Positions 1 through 8,332 of a stretch of DNA of 64,000 nt are shown in pieces (the stretch's first letter is position 1; each line of letters begins with the position of its first letter). The translations under genes and the position numbers were made by a program. This DNA is from Actinoplanes sp. DH11 (GTDB taxonomy: Bacteria; Actinomycetota; Actinomycetes; Mycobacteriales; Micromonosporaceae): assembly GCF_020873875.1 (NCBI RefSeq), contig NZ_JAHWGU010000010.1, forward strand, positions 246,213-310,212. Reading direction: 5' to 3'. The notes beneath the pieces were generated by a model. The model was not told the DNA's origin. It saw nothing but the letters and a program-made list of their open reading frames with translations, and ran no database searches.

Positions 1-1
1 C

Positions 2-1849
2 ATAAAGACAATCGACGCGATGCTTCTTCGTCACAGAGAGGTTGTCTGGAGGCTGCTCCTTGACCTGCTGCCGGGCCCTTCTGAAGTTGGCATGGAGACC
101 CATAAACCACACTTTCGTGAATGGGCAGCAGATTCCGACAGGTCCGTTACTTACAGCGAGCTTTCGGATATGGTTGACGCTCTCTCAGAAAGAGTTATCC
201 GGCTCGCTAAGCAGGAGCCAACGCGTTGGATCGAAGTCGTACCGCTATTCGATCGCATGCCGAATCGATGGCGACTTGAATTAATCTCGGCTCTTGGAGA
301 GCTCGATCATAAAGAAATAGCCCCCGACGCTCGGGCGAGGCTCTGGGATGCGATCGAAGAATTCGTTCGCAGACATCGCCGCCACCCGCAAGCCAAGTGG
401 TCTCTGACAGAACAGTGGCTGGACCCTTTGGCGGCAATCGCCGAACGCTTCCGGCCGGCGCGTGACAAGGATGTGTACCGCTGGCTATTTGACGACTGGA
501 CTCCAGACATCGGCGTCTCAGTACGTGAAGACTTCGGAGCTTACCAACGGGCCGTAAAGCAAGCCCGCGAAAGCGCAATCACTCAAGTCCTAGAGGACGA
601 AGGGTTCGCCGGAGTTACCAGCCTTGCAAGCACGGTAGAACTTCCACAAGCAGTCGGCTCTGCACTTGCATATATCACTCTGTCCCATGACTACGAGGCG
701 CTTTCACACCTCGACAACGAAAACGAACGTCTCGCTCGTTTCGGAGAAGGCTTCGCACGTGTTCGAGGGGAAGGCGACCTTGCGAAGATTCGACCCTGGA
801 TGGAAAGATTCGCCGGACGCCCACTCACGCAGGCACGGCTCCTCCAAACCGTCATCAACCCCGCAGAAGCTTGGAATCTCCTTTCCACTCTAGACACTGA
901 GGTTGATGATGCATACTGGAAAGAATTTCTTCCATACGGACACGGCGCCGACTTCGCAGATATCAGCGAGGCAGCGAGGCAGTTGATCCTCCATGGCCGC
1001 ACCGCAGCTGCAGTGGATGCATTGAGCATGTATGCCGACACTAATGAAGTTAGTGTCGAGGTCGACGTAGTCATTCAAGCCTTGGAACGCTTCGGAACGA
1101 CAGAAGATCCCGAGGTAAGTCGAGTTTCTGGGCACGACCTTGCGCGACTCTTGGAGTTCTTGAGGGTCCGTAGGGTAGACGAAGATAAGGTCGCCACCCT
1201 CGAATGGAAGTACCTGCCGGCACTTCAGTTCGATACCAGAACACCGTCTCTCGAACGGCTGATCTCACGTGACCCGGGCTCCTTCGTGCAACTCGTCGAG
1301 CTGGCCTTCAAACCCGCGAACTCGACAAGCTCTGACGTTCCTCGCGTCGCCCAGGATCTCGCGACGAAGGCTTACCGCCTTCTCCACGATTGGCAGACGA
1401 TACCTGGCACTCAGGAGGACGGCGTCGTCAACGCAGACGCGCTTCGTGAGTGGCTCGATCAAGCGCGGTCCTTGCTGGTCGCTTCCGACCGCCTTGAAGT
1501 TGGTGAGTTACAAATCGGCGGAGTCTTCGCCCACTCGCCAGAGGACCCTGACGGCACATTTCCTACCCTGGCCGTGCGCGAGATTCTAGAAACCGCCTCT
1601 AGCGATCGGCTAGAACGTGGCTTCACGATCGGCTTGTACAACAAACGAGGCGTTACTTGGCGTGGCCTAACAGACGGCGGAGTACAGGAATACGATCTGG
1701 CGGAAACTTACGATCAATGGGCAGAAGCTATACAGGCATCGCATCCTCGAACAGCTAGTGCCTTGAGGTCAGTTGCGGAGTCCTACCGCGAAGATGGTCG
1801 ACGTAACGATGAGGAAGCGAGGCGCTTCTTAGAAGGACTTGACGGTTAG
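2..1849 (+). CDS. C-terminal part of a very large helical protein, function unknown (5' end outside window)
   Basis: The frame is open to the left edge, and the first ATG (base 20) has no ribosome binding site, so this is probably the 3' portion of a longer gene. About 615 residues are visible. They are rich in Glu, Asp, Arg and Leu, form many predicted amphipathic helices, and show no membrane segment, signal peptide or known catalytic motif. The end contains GFTIGLYNKRGVTWRG followed by a charged helical tail. From memory this ending resembles C-termini of very large uncharacterised bacterial proteins, but I cannot name the family. Codon use is clearly less GC-rich than in the core genes to the right, which fits a mobile element. 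The next gene, a resolvase, is convergent 13 bp downstream. A helical-repeat sensor of a defence NTPase is one possibility; only the missing N-terminus could show it. Confidence 0.6.
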   Translation: MKTIDAMLLRHREVVWRLLLDLLPGPSEVGMETHKPHFREWAADSDRSVTYSELSDMVDALSERVIRLAKQEPTRWIEVVPLFDRMPNRWRLELISALGELDHKEIAPDARARLWDAIEEFVRRHRRHPQAKWSLTEQWLDPLAAIAERFRPARDKDVYRWLFDDWTPDIGVSVREDFGAYQRAVKQARESAITQVLEDEGFAGVTSLASTVELPQAVGSALAYITLSHDYEALSHLDNENERLARFGEGFARVRGEGDLAKIRPWMERFAGRPLTQARLLQTVINPAEAWNLLSTLDTEVDDAYWKEFLPYGHGADFADISEAARQLILHGRTAAAVDALSMYADTNEVSVEVDVVIQALERFGTTEDPEVSRVSGHDLARLLEFLRVRRVDEDKVATLEWKYLPALQFDTRTPSLERLISRDPGSFVQLVELAFKPANSTSSDVPRVAQDLATKAYRLLHDWQTIPGTQEDGVVNADALREWLDQARSLLVASDRLEVGELQIGGVFAHSPEDPDGTFPTLAVREILETASSDRLERGFTIGLYNKRGVTWRGLTDGGVQEYDLAETYDQWAEAIQASHPRTASALRSVAESYREDGRRNDEEARRFLEGLDG

Positions 1850-1862
1850 CCCGCTAGATCGA

Positions 1863-2459
1863 TCAAACCGAGTTGGAGTCAGCTCCCGCCAAGTGCCGGT
1901 GCAGGGTCGCCCTAGAGATGCCGAGCGCCTTGGCGATCGAGTTGACGCTCTCGCCCTTGGCTTGCCGAGCGCGGGCAACAACAAGGATGTCGTCGTTCAT
2001 AACCGACGGCCGGCCACCTGTTCGCCCCTGGGCCCTGGCCGCCTCAAGCCCAGCCCGCGTCCTTTCGCGGATGATGTCGCGCTCTAGCTCGGCGAACGCG
2101 GCCATCATCGTGAAAAAGAACTTGCCCTCACCCGTCGGCGTGTAGTTGCCCGCGAGTTTGCCCGTGAGGATACGGAGCCCCACGCCACGCCCGTGCAAAT
2201 CGTCCGCGATCGTCAGCACGTCCTTGACCGATCGTCCAAGGCGGTCGAGCTTCCAGACACACAGGGTGTCCCCGGACCGCGCGTAGTCAAGAGCAGCGGT
2301 CAAGCCCGCGCGGTCGGCGTTCTTTCCGCTGGCCTTGTCCTCGAACAGCCTGGCGCAGCCAACCTCGTTGAACGCATGCCGCTGCAGCTGGGCGTCCTGC
2401 GAGTCGGTGGAGACTCTGGCGTAACCGATGAGCTGGCCATTCGCGTGGTTCTTGATCAT
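1863..2459 (-). CDS. Serine recombinase / resolvase of the Tn3-Hin type
   Basis: The protein has 198 residues, the usual length for small serine resolvases and invertases. The N-terminal catalytic domain opens with GYARVSTDSQDA, with the nucleophile Ser at residue 17. It carries the expected KLDRLGRS block near residue 72 and the FAELERDIIRERT segment that leads into the long dimer helix. The C-terminus ends in a helix-turn-helix (ESVNSIAKALGISRATLHRH) for site recognition. Such enzymes resolve cointegrates or invert DNA by paired strand breaks at short inverted sites. An inverted-repeat element begins 8 bp upstream of the start and is the obvious binding-site candidate. No partner transposase is visible, so the gene may be a transposon remnant or an accessory of the larger element. 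Its GC content is above that of the flanking genes. Confidence 0.93.
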   Translation of the reverse strand: MIKNHANGQLIGYARVSTDSQDAQLQRHAFNEVGCARLFEDKASGKNADRAGLTAALDYARSGDTLCVWKLDRLGRSVKDVLTIADDLHGRGVGLRILTGKLAGNYTPTGEGKFFFTMMAAFAELERDIIRERTRAGLEAARAQGRTGGRPSVMNDDILVVARARQAKGESVNSIAKALGISRATLHRHLAGADSNSV

Positions 2460-2466
2460 GAAAAAA

Positions 2467-2519
2467 CTGTCTCATAACTCGTCTCAAAACAACAAGCGTC
2501 TGAGACAGCTTTTGAGACG
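2467..2519. repeat. Nested inverted repeats upstream of the resolvase (candidate res/operator site)
   Basis: Two pairs of arms are nested in 53 bp. CTGTCTCA (2467-2474) pairs with TGAGACAG (2501-2508), and CGTCTCAAAA (2480-2489) pairs with TTTTGAGACG (2510-2519). The shared GTCTCA core occurs four times in alternating orientation, as expected for resolvase dimers binding side by side. The block covers the promoter region of the resolvase gene, so autoregulation is likely. The assignment is inferred from position and symmetry only. Confidence 0.55.
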
Positions 2520-2534
2520 GGTTTTGGTTAACAC

Positions 2535-2843
2535 TTGGGCACCGAACCCGGCTCCGCGCTTGCCATCTCAGAACCCTTCGTTTTTGAGCAAGCCAAGGAT
2601 GGCTCACGTCTGAGATCGCTTGTGCTCGCCTCGTTGTCCAGACATGTGTTCAAGAGGGAAGAGTGGATCAAGCGCCAGCTGGCAAAAGCCCCGACGCTGA
2701 CCGTAGACCGATGGTTTGCAGCCAACCTCTGCCTCGGCATCGAGGTTCCACCCCACGCCGTTCAACACATGAAGCGTGCAGAGCTGCCAGGCAAGCCGGA
2801 AGGCGCCCCGCCGCCGAAGCAGGAGGGGGATATGACCCCCTGA
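2535..2843 (+). CDS. Hypothetical protein, possibly a remnant
   Basis: This 102-residue frame starts at TTG without a clear ribosome binding site. It has a fairly ordinary composition (a segment around FKREEWIKRQLAKAPTLTVD and WFAANLCLGIE) and ends in a Pro/Lys-rich tail. No family was recognised and no membrane segment is visible. It lies between the resolvase site and the TIGR04141-type gene in a stretch otherwise without genes. It could be a short real gene of the element, a truncated remnant, or chance. Confidence 0.3.
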   Translation: MGTEPGSALAISEPFVFEQAKDGSRLRSLVLASLSRHVFKREEWIKRQLAKAPTLTVDRWFAANLCLGIEVPPHAVQHMKRAELPGKPEGAPPPKQEGDMTP

Positions 2844-3092
2844 GCATCGAATTGAGAACCGGCGGGTGATAGCACCCAAAATCTTGCCACGGTTTAAGAG
2901 CCGTCTGGAGACCACACGGCGAAGACTTGATCACCGCCCGAGCGAAGGTCGGTAGAACCAGTCCCACGCGCAAGCAAATTCCGACCCCTTGACTCCGTGA
3001 ATCCGCCAGACCTACTTTTACTTCAAATCTCGCAGCCTCGCAGCTCCGCTGACGCCTCCATCGGCTTTCATCGGGAAGGGATCGCGTGGCGA

Positions 3093-4592
3093 ATGAAGAT
3101 CAACATCTTCTCTGTTCCCCCTGATAATCTCGCGGCGCTTGAAGAGAAGTTCGAAACGGTAGGCCTTGAAGTACTGGCCCAGGACCAACAAGACGGATGG
3201 GAAGCGAAATTCTACTTCTCGCAAAACGAAGAGCCGAACCCGATTCCTTGGGTTGAGACCTTCAGCGACTTCTTCAAAGGGAAGGAACCCAGCAACCTCA
3301 TCTACTTTGCGGCTTACGTGTTCTCTAAGAGCGATCACTGCTTCGTGCTGACGTATGGCAAGAGCCACTTCTATGTTCGCCAACACTGTGACCACGACTT
3401 TGGCATCGAGATGGCCAAAAGGATCGGCACCGAAGGCGACATCAAGCAGACTGGGTCAAAGAGATTCGCCGGCCGAAAGCGCAAGGAGATCAGAAGCTAC
3501 ACGCGCAACTCACCGCTCGACATAGAAAGCGGGGAGTCTGTCGACTACCTTCGAACGACAATCCACGGAGAAGCAAGGAAGAGATTCGGCCAGGTTGGAA
3601 AGTTTGGCTCGTCAGCCCTTCTCAATGTCCCGATGACCAAGGATCAGATCGGCTCGCTCCTCAACGAGGTTGTCGAATTGTTGAAGCAGGACGAGAACTT
3701 CAAGCTTCCGCGCACCACAGTGATCCGCGATGAAGAAGAGTTACGCACCTACAACGAAGCGCTGCTTGACGCCATCCTTGACGATGACAGTGCAGCAGAG
3801 TTCTCGCACGACATGCATGATCTAGTGGGTGTTGACTTTGTATTCACTGGACACGAGCGCTACACGTTATCGCTTCGCGGTAAGAAGCGTGAGTTTCTCG
3901 GCGAGCGCGAACTCGATGTCGCCGACCTGCGGCAGTACATAACCTCTGAACGAATCCCTCGTGAGGACGTACTTGACATCAAAATCAAGGTTGAGGCGGA
4001 AGATCGCAAGCCATACACCAAGGCACTTGGAGACGCGATCGAGTTCGTGGTGGATGGCGAGAACGTCATGCTCGCGCAAGGAAGATGGGTGCGTTTCAAT
4101 GAAGATTACGTTGACCAATTAGATTCCTCCATCGATTCAATCACTATCGAGGCAACCGAACTAGACCTTCAAAGTATCGCGAAAACCGAGGGCGAGTTCA
4201 ACGACTCAGATGTCGTCAAGAATCACGGCTATCTAAACGCCGACAAGGATTTTACTAAGATCGTGACGTTAATGTCCGTACCGGTCGAGGCGTGGGATCT
4301 CTACAGAAGCGGCGTGGTGTATGCAGTAAAGTTCGGCACCGCGCAGAAGCTTGGTTATGTTTGCGATCAAGCTAGCAATGTCTTAGAGATTTTGCGCAAC
4401 AACGCAAATATCAAGAAGCTCGATCAAGAGGTAATGAGTTATTGCCTATGGTTTGGATTTAAGACAGTAAGCGTTCCTACTCGAATATCTCAAACCGGCT
4501 CTATCATCTTGAAGCAAAAGATCGATGCTTGGGCACGAAGGTGTCGCGACTTGAAGATTGAGCCGAAGCTGAAGTTTTCCCTGCGTGTCTAA
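3093..4592 (+). CDS. TIGR04141/DUF6119-type sporadically distributed protein
   Basis: The product has 499 residues from the ATG at 3093, which follows a GGAAGGG sequence about 12 nt upstream. The open frame continues 32 codons further upstream, but family members usually start at a MKI/MKL-type beta strand, as here (MKINIFSV). Family-like features are a middle block with FVLTYGKSHFYV, the DFGIEMAKRI stretch, an ERYTLSLRGK-type segment and a C-terminal half ending in basic helices. No catalytic motif or membrane segment is evident. TIGR04141/DUF6119 proteins are sporadic across bacteria and tend to sit on islands next to restriction or other defence genes; their biochemical role is not known to me. 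The AT-richer codon use and the resolvase and integrase nearby fit mobile cargo. The family call rests on my reading of motifs, not on a search. Confidence 0.72.
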   Translation: MKINIFSVPPDNLAALEEKFETVGLEVLAQDQQDGWEAKFYFSQNEEPNPIPWVETFSDFFKGKEPSNLIYFAAYVFSKSDHCFVLTYGKSHFYVRQHCDHDFGIEMAKRIGTEGDIKQTGSKRFAGRKRKEIRSYTRNSPLDIESGESVDYLRTTIHGEARKRFGQVGKFGSSALLNVPMTKDQIGSLLNEVVELLKQDENFKLPRTTVIRDEEELRTYNEALLDAILDDDSAAEFSHDMHDLVGVDFVFTGHERYTLSLRGKKREFLGERELDVADLRQYITSERIPREDVLDIKIKVEAEDRKPYTKALGDAIEFVVDGENVMLAQGRWVRFNEDYVDQLDSSIDSITIEATELDLQSIAKTEGEFNDSDVVKNHGYLNADKDFTKIVTLMSVPVEAWDLYRSGVVYAVKFGTAQKLGYVCDQASNVLEILRNNANIKKLDQEVMSYCLWFGFKTVSVPTRISQTGSIILKQKIDAWARRCRDLKIEPKLKFSLRV

Positions 4593-4853
4593 GATCGGCG
4601 CTAGATCGCCTGGCTGGTGAGAGCGTTCGACTACGCAGACGTGTAAGAGATGAACCAAGGCGCCCCAGCCCTAGGAACCACGCGGGCTCGTCAACACATG
4701 CCGCAGGCTACATCTCTGATCTCGGCTACTTTTTTTTCGCCGAACTAGATATAAGAGAGAATCTGCGTTTCCCCAGGTAGATGGGCATGCAGCTTGCTCT
4801 AAGAGCGAAACAGCTTTGCGCTCCCGTCGAAAAACTGCACACGGGGCGCCCGC

Positions 4854-5249
4854 TTACATCCTTCCTACCCCATGTGTCCGACACGCCCTGCCGCCTCGAC
4901 CACCGCTTCGCTGGAACTGGTTCTCAGGAAGCACCAAGCACCGAGCGCCCGACTCGTCGTGCAGCAAGCCAAGTTCCTTGGCTCGCCTGATGGCCTGGGA
5001 CACGCCCGTCGCGCTCGCCGGCTTGCCGTCCTTATCCGCCAGCATCCACTCGAGCCGACCACTGCTGAACTCCGCATGCCCGATCAAGTTCGCGTAGCCC
5101 ATGGCCAGGTAGTGCAACCGAACCGGACGCTGATGGTTCGGGTCTTGGCCAAACCGCTGAAACTCGTTCTGGGCGACACCAGCCCACGTAACGCCATCAC
5201 CAAAGTAGATCGCCAACCTCGCGCTCACCCTCCTATGACTCTCAGGCAT
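4854..5249 (-). CDS. Phage-type helix-turn-helix protein
   Basis: The frame encodes 131 residues. The middle (HYLAMGYANLIGHAEFSSG, then ATGVSQAIRRAKELGLL, then RCLVLPENQF) matches the layout of small helix-turn-helix proteins common in actinophages. In those, a helix-rich start is followed by a winged HTH and a RCLV-P ending. The start is uncertain. ATG 5249 has a poor ribosome site, while AGGAGG lies inside the frame next to GTG 5228 and 12 nt before TTG 5216. The gene is codirectional with the integrase and downstream of it, so it belongs to the element and may act in its replication or control. A DNA-binding role is inferred from fold similarity. Confidence 0.6.
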   Translation of the reverse strand: MPESHRRVSARLAIYFGDGVTWAGVAQNEFQRFGQDPNHQRPVRLHYLAMGYANLIGHAEFSSGRLEWMLADKDGKPASATGVSQAIRRAKELGLLHDESGARCLVLPENQFQRSGGRGGRACRTHGVGRM

Positions 5250-5309
5250 CCCCTACGGCCCGTAGAAGCAGCCAACGCCACGGCGCAGGCTCGGACCAAA
5301 GGCACCGAA

Positions 5310-5340
5310 AAGGCGGCTGAGCATGGCTCTCAGCCGCCTT
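5310..5340 (-). terminator. Rho-independent terminator behind the integrase gene
   Basis: A perfect 12-bp stem (AAGGCGGCTGAG 5310-5321, CTCAGCCGCCTT 5329-5340) closes a 7-nt loop. On the minus strand it is followed by a short T run. It lies 77 bp past the integrase stop codon. Confidence 0.85.
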
Positions 5341-5416
5341 ACGATGCCGGTAGTTGATCTAGGTCAACTCATGCGTCCTCAGCCGCATTTCCGGCTGCCC
5401 TGGAGTGTGGTCCTCG

Positions 5417-7105
5417 TCATGAACCTTCGTGTCGAGGGATCCATAGGTTGTCGCTCAACTCTGCAATAGCACGAGGTGCACCGGCCGGGACATCTCCGAA
5501 GAATCGGGAGAAGAAGCCCGAGGCGTAGAGCTTCGCCTTCGCCTCTTCGACATCCTCGTGATCGCCTCGGTCCCACCAGACCTGTGGCTTGCCGAAGGCT
5601 TCGGCGGGCAAGCCACCGAAGCTGATCGCTTGACGTTCCTGGAGGTATCCGAGCAAGTCGCCAGGGGTGATCACGAGCAAGCCCATTCCGGCGAAAACCT
5701 TAACTCCACGCCTGATCAGGAACTCCCTGCGTTCCTCCACCGTCGAGCGGTTCCACCATGCGCTGTAGGTTTCGCCGGTCGGGATCCACTCGGTCACAGG
5801 CTTGGCTTCGCCCGACTTCAGAACCAGTTCCCTGTCGCTTGCCAGTCTGGTGACCTGCGAGCTGAAGGCGACCGCTTCGAGGCGACCAGCCTGCAGTTCC
5901 TTCGTCAGCTGGTTCATCTCCCCATCGATGATGGCCAGCTTCCTGGAGCGCTCATCGTCGGCGACCCTGGTCACCGACTCCATGACCTCCATGTCCCCGA
6001 TCTGGAGAAGAAGCACCTCCTCCAACCATGGGTACAGGCGCTCTGCGGTCACCGCCGTGCCCTTGCAGGGCGGCTGTCCGATGCTCTTGTTCCCATGGCA
6101 CCGATACCGGGCCTTCCTGCTACGGGCCGGCTCCTCCTTCGTGAAGTAGAGGGGGCTTCCACACGTGAGGCAGAACGTGACGCCCAACAGCGGCGAGGAT
6201 GACCCTCGCGGCTTCTTGTACTTCACGGAGTTCACAGCGTCCTGGAGAATCGCCCACTCTTCAGGCTCAAGGACCGGTCGTGACCTCATGATGGAGGAGC
6301 CGTCGTCACCGCGAAGAACGGAGCCGTCTGCCGTCTGGTACTCGCCAAGCAAGGATCGGTTGGTGAGGACCGACTGCACCGCAGTCGGGAGCCACTTCCT
6401 CCCCCTCGCTTCAGGAGCCACCAAACGCGTTGTGCTCTCGCCCTTGGCCGACCGCATGCGGGCGATGTCCTGGACGGTGGGCATTCCCTGGTCGTTGAGC
6501 CACTGCGCCACCCCGGAAAAGCTGGGCTTCTCGATGAACCGTCGGATCATCTCCTTGAGGACAGGTCCGTACTCGGGATCCAGCTCCAGTCTGAAACCGT
6601 CCGAGCCCTTGACGGCTCGTCGGCCGAAGGGGACCAGGCCACCAGGCCAACGCCCCTGTCTCCGCATGGCCTCGCGTGACGCCCTGATTCGAGCGGTGAT
6701 CGCATCCAGCTCAGCTTCTGCCACAACGGCGAGAATCTGGACGACCACCTTGCCCCACGGCTTGGAGAGATCGAAGCCCTCCTCGCACGAGATCAGGCCC
6801 TTCCCGTTGGCCTCGCACCACTCCATCAGCTCAGTGAGGTGACGAACCGACCGAGCGATCCGGTCGATCTTCAAGACGATGATGTGGTCGAACTCGTCCC
6901 GACGGTTTGTGAGCCAGTCACCGAGCGAAGGACGCATCCACGGCGACGTAGAGCCGGACACGTCGATGTCGGTCGCCCAACCGACCAGTTCCATCTCCTC
7001 GCTGTCGGCGCGCTTGGCGATACGCTTCCGCTGCGTCTCTTCACCTGTCTGGTTCTCGTTCGAGACTGAGAGCCGGACGACACCCAAGGCCCTGGGTTGG
7101 TTCAT
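5417..7105 (-). CDS. int: Large serine integrase of the mobile element
   Basis: The protein has 562 residues, typical of phage and ICE large serine recombinases. The catalytic domain begins GVVRLSVSNE with the nucleophile Ser at residue 13, and HIIVLKIDRIARSVRHL follows. A recombinase domain (around WPGGLVPFGRR to the mid-section) comes next, then a zinc ribbon with CLTCGSP and later RCHG and PPCKG cysteines, and a coiled-coil stretch near RSRKLAIIDGEMNQL. The frame runs upstream to 7135, but ATG 7105 is chosen because GGGGAGGA sits 5 nt before it. The start faces the chromosome junction at about 7145-7167, the usual place for an integrase next to its attachment site. It would integrate, and with a directionality factor excise, the element; no such factor was recognised. 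Confidence 0.95.
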   Translation of the reverse strand: MNQPRALGVVRLSVSNENQTGEETQRKRIAKRADSEEMELVGWATDIDVSGSTSPWMRPSLGDWLTNRRDEFDHIIVLKIDRIARSVRHLTELMEWCEANGKGLISCEEGFDLSKPWGKVVVQILAVVAEAELDAITARIRASREAMRRQGRWPGGLVPFGRRAVKGSDGFRLELDPEYGPVLKEMIRRFIEKPSFSGVAQWLNDQGMPTVQDIARMRSAKGESTTRLVAPEARGRKWLPTAVQSVLTNRSLLGEYQTADGSVLRGDDGSSIMRSRPVLEPEEWAILQDAVNSVKYKKPRGSSSPLLGVTFCLTCGSPLYFTKEEPARSRKARYRCHGNKSIGQPPCKGTAVTAERLYPWLEEVLLLQIGDMEVMESVTRVADDERSRKLAIIDGEMNQLTKELQAGRLEAVAFSSQVTRLASDRELVLKSGEAKPVTEWIPTGETYSAWWNRSTVEERREFLIRRGVKVFAGMGLLVITPGDLLGYLQERQAISFGGLPAEAFGKPQVWWDRGDHEDVEEAKAKLYASGFFSRFFGDVPAGAPRAIAELSDNLWIPRHEGS

Positions 7106-7139
7106 CGGTTCCTCCCCCATGCCTGGCTGATCCACTCAA

Positions 7140-7168
7140 TCAACCAGAGGGGGCAACTCTACAGACCG
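7140..7168. other. att: Predicted element-chromosome junction (attachment site half) inside mrx
   Basis: Just upstream of the integrase start the sequence changes from element DNA to the in-frame 3' end of mycoredoxin. The mrx frame is recognisable from CAG ACC GTG CCC ACG (7162 on) and not before, where the expected Gly-Asn-Arg of GNRTVPT is replaced. Crossover probably lies between about 7150 and 7167. The partner site and the 5' part of mrx should be left of the window. The exact core cannot be set from one end. Confidence 0.7.
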
Positions 7169-7257
7169 TGCCCACGCTGAAGTTCGCCGACGGGTCGGCG
7201 CTGACCAACCCGTCGATCGTGCAGGTCAAACAGCACCTGGCCGCCATCTCCGCCTGA
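7162..7257 (+). pseudogene. mrx: 3' remnant of mycoredoxin, cut by the integrated element
   Basis: Thirty-one codons remain, ending in TGA. Their product reads QTVPTLKFADGSALTNPSI and on to a short final helix, which closely matches the end of actinobacterial mycoredoxin-1 (TVPTVKFADGSTLTNPS in M. tuberculosis as I recall it). The active-site CxxC half is absent and must lie beyond the left end of the element. The position next to nudC, in the same relative orientation as Rv3198A and Rv3199c, supports the identification. Mycoredoxin reduces mycothiol mixed disulfides; this fragment cannot. Whether the left junction rebuilds a usable mrx end is unknown. It is followed by a strong terminator. 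Confidence 0.82.
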
Positions 7258-7276
7258 CCTTGTCCGGGCAGGGACG

Positions 7277-7306
7277 AAAGGGCCGTCCCGCTCGGGGCGG
7301 CCCTTT
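7277..7306. terminator. Terminator shared by the mrx remnant and the dioxygenase gene
   Basis: A perfect 9-bp stem (AAAGGGCCG 7277-7285, CGGCCCTTT 7298-7306) is flanked by A on the left and by T/C on the right. It can serve the plus-strand mrx end and the converging minus-strand gene. Confidence 0.8.
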
Positions 7307-7312
7307 CTCCTC

Positions 7313-7347
7313 GTCAGGGAATCACGTCAGGGAATCGTCAGGGAATC
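7313..7347. repeat. Three copies of an 11-bp direct repeat at the end of the dioxygenase gene
   Basis: GTCAGGGAATC occurs at 7313-7323, 7326-7336 and 7337-7347. The last copy contains the stop codon of the converging gene, so the others look like short duplications of its 3' end. Confidence 0.75.
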
Positions 7348-8219
7348 AGTGCCGGGATGCTCGAGTCGAGCAGGCCCCGCTCCTTGAGCGCGCCGTAGAG
7401 CGGCGTCGACTCCGGGTAGTGCCCCCACTGGTGGTCGCCGTCGCCCTTGCCGAACCCGCCGAGCAGCTGCTGCTGCACCGGGTTCAGGTCGTTCCAGAAC
7501 GGCTTCTCCGGCAGGTCGGCGACCTCGTCCCGGATCGCGATCCAACGCGGGGTGTACCCGAAGAACGCGCCGACCCGGGTGATGTCGGAGTAGTTGTCCG
7601 ACCGCGCGTGCCAGATGCGGCGGTCGAAGACGACCAGGTCACCAGCGTTCGCGGTGATCTGGGTCGCGCCCTCCGGCTGCGGCCACGACACGCCGCGGCT
7701 CGGCGGTCCGGGCAGCCAGTTGGTCTTGTGGCTGCCGGGCAGCACGGTGAAGTTGCCGCGCCCGGTCTCGCTGACGTCGGAGAACCAGTACGCCAGCTTC
7801 ACTGACAGCATCGGCCGCGGGTCGGTCTCGATCTCCCGGTTCTGCCGGCCGCCGTCCTGGTGCCAGTGCCACCAGTCCTTCTGCTTCTCGTGGATCTGCG
7901 GGTGCACGTCGATGTGCGAGTGGTACACGTGAATGTTCCACCCCAGCAGCGACCAGATGTACTTGAACGCTTTCGGGTGATCCAGCAGGAACGCCAGCTC
8001 CGGAACCCCGGCGATCGGCGAGAGTTGGTGCAGAGCCCCCGTAGGCCCGAGCGTCCCGTTCCGCTTGCCGTTCTCGTACGCACCGAGGATCGCGGCCCGG
8101 CCGGCCTCGACCTCGCTCTCACTCAGCACCGACGGGACGACGATGTAGCCGTCACGATCGAACGCCTCCCGCTCCTGGGCGGTCATCGGCGTCCACGCCG
8201 GGGCTTCCACCTGGGTCAT
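7338..8219 (-). CDS. Phytanoyl-CoA dioxygenase (PhyH) family oxygenase
   Basis: The product has 293 residues, within the family range. The Fe(II) site appears as the HQD triad in WWHWHQDGG (about residue 120) and a distal His in RRIWHARSDN. Arg residues downstream would bind 2-oxoglutarate. Family members hydroxylate small molecules or acyl chains with oxygen and 2-oxoglutarate; the substrate here cannot be read. GGGAGAA precedes the ATG. The gene converges on the mrx remnant and lies between mrx and nudC, which I recall as adjacent in mycobacteria, so it is probably a lineage-specific insertion. The enzyme is cytoplasmic, with no signal peptide. Confidence 0.88.
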   Translation of the reverse strand: MTQVEAPAWTPMTAQEREAFDRDGYIVVPSVLSESEVEAGRAAILGAYENGKRNGTLGPTGALHQLSPIAGVPELAFLLDHPKAFKYIWSLLGWNIHVYHSHIDVHPQIHEKQKDWWHWHQDGGRQNREIETDPRPMLSVKLAYWFSDVSETGRGNFTVLPGSHKTNWLPGPPSRGVSWPQPEGATQITANAGDLVVFDRRIWHARSDNYSDITRVGAFFGYTPRWIAIRDEVADLPEKPFWNDLNPVQQQLLGGFGKGDGDHQWGHYPESTPLYGALKERGLLDSSIPALIP

Positions 8220-8332
8220 CGGTTCTCCCTACTCGTCTTTGTATCCAAGACGCGGTGGGACACCGGATTGGTTGCCGGCCGATCAGAGGAATTTTCTTTT
8301 TCCCGGCGGTCTACCCGTTCGTCGCCCGGCGG

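Noticed and set aside
4730..4737. Run of eight T residues as a terminator of the TIGR04141-type gene
   Set aside because: No stem precedes it, so it does not qualify as a rho-independent terminator.
7140..7260. tRNA 3' end as integration target
   Set aside because: No cloverleaf can be drawn at the junction; the in-frame mycoredoxin end explains the sequence.
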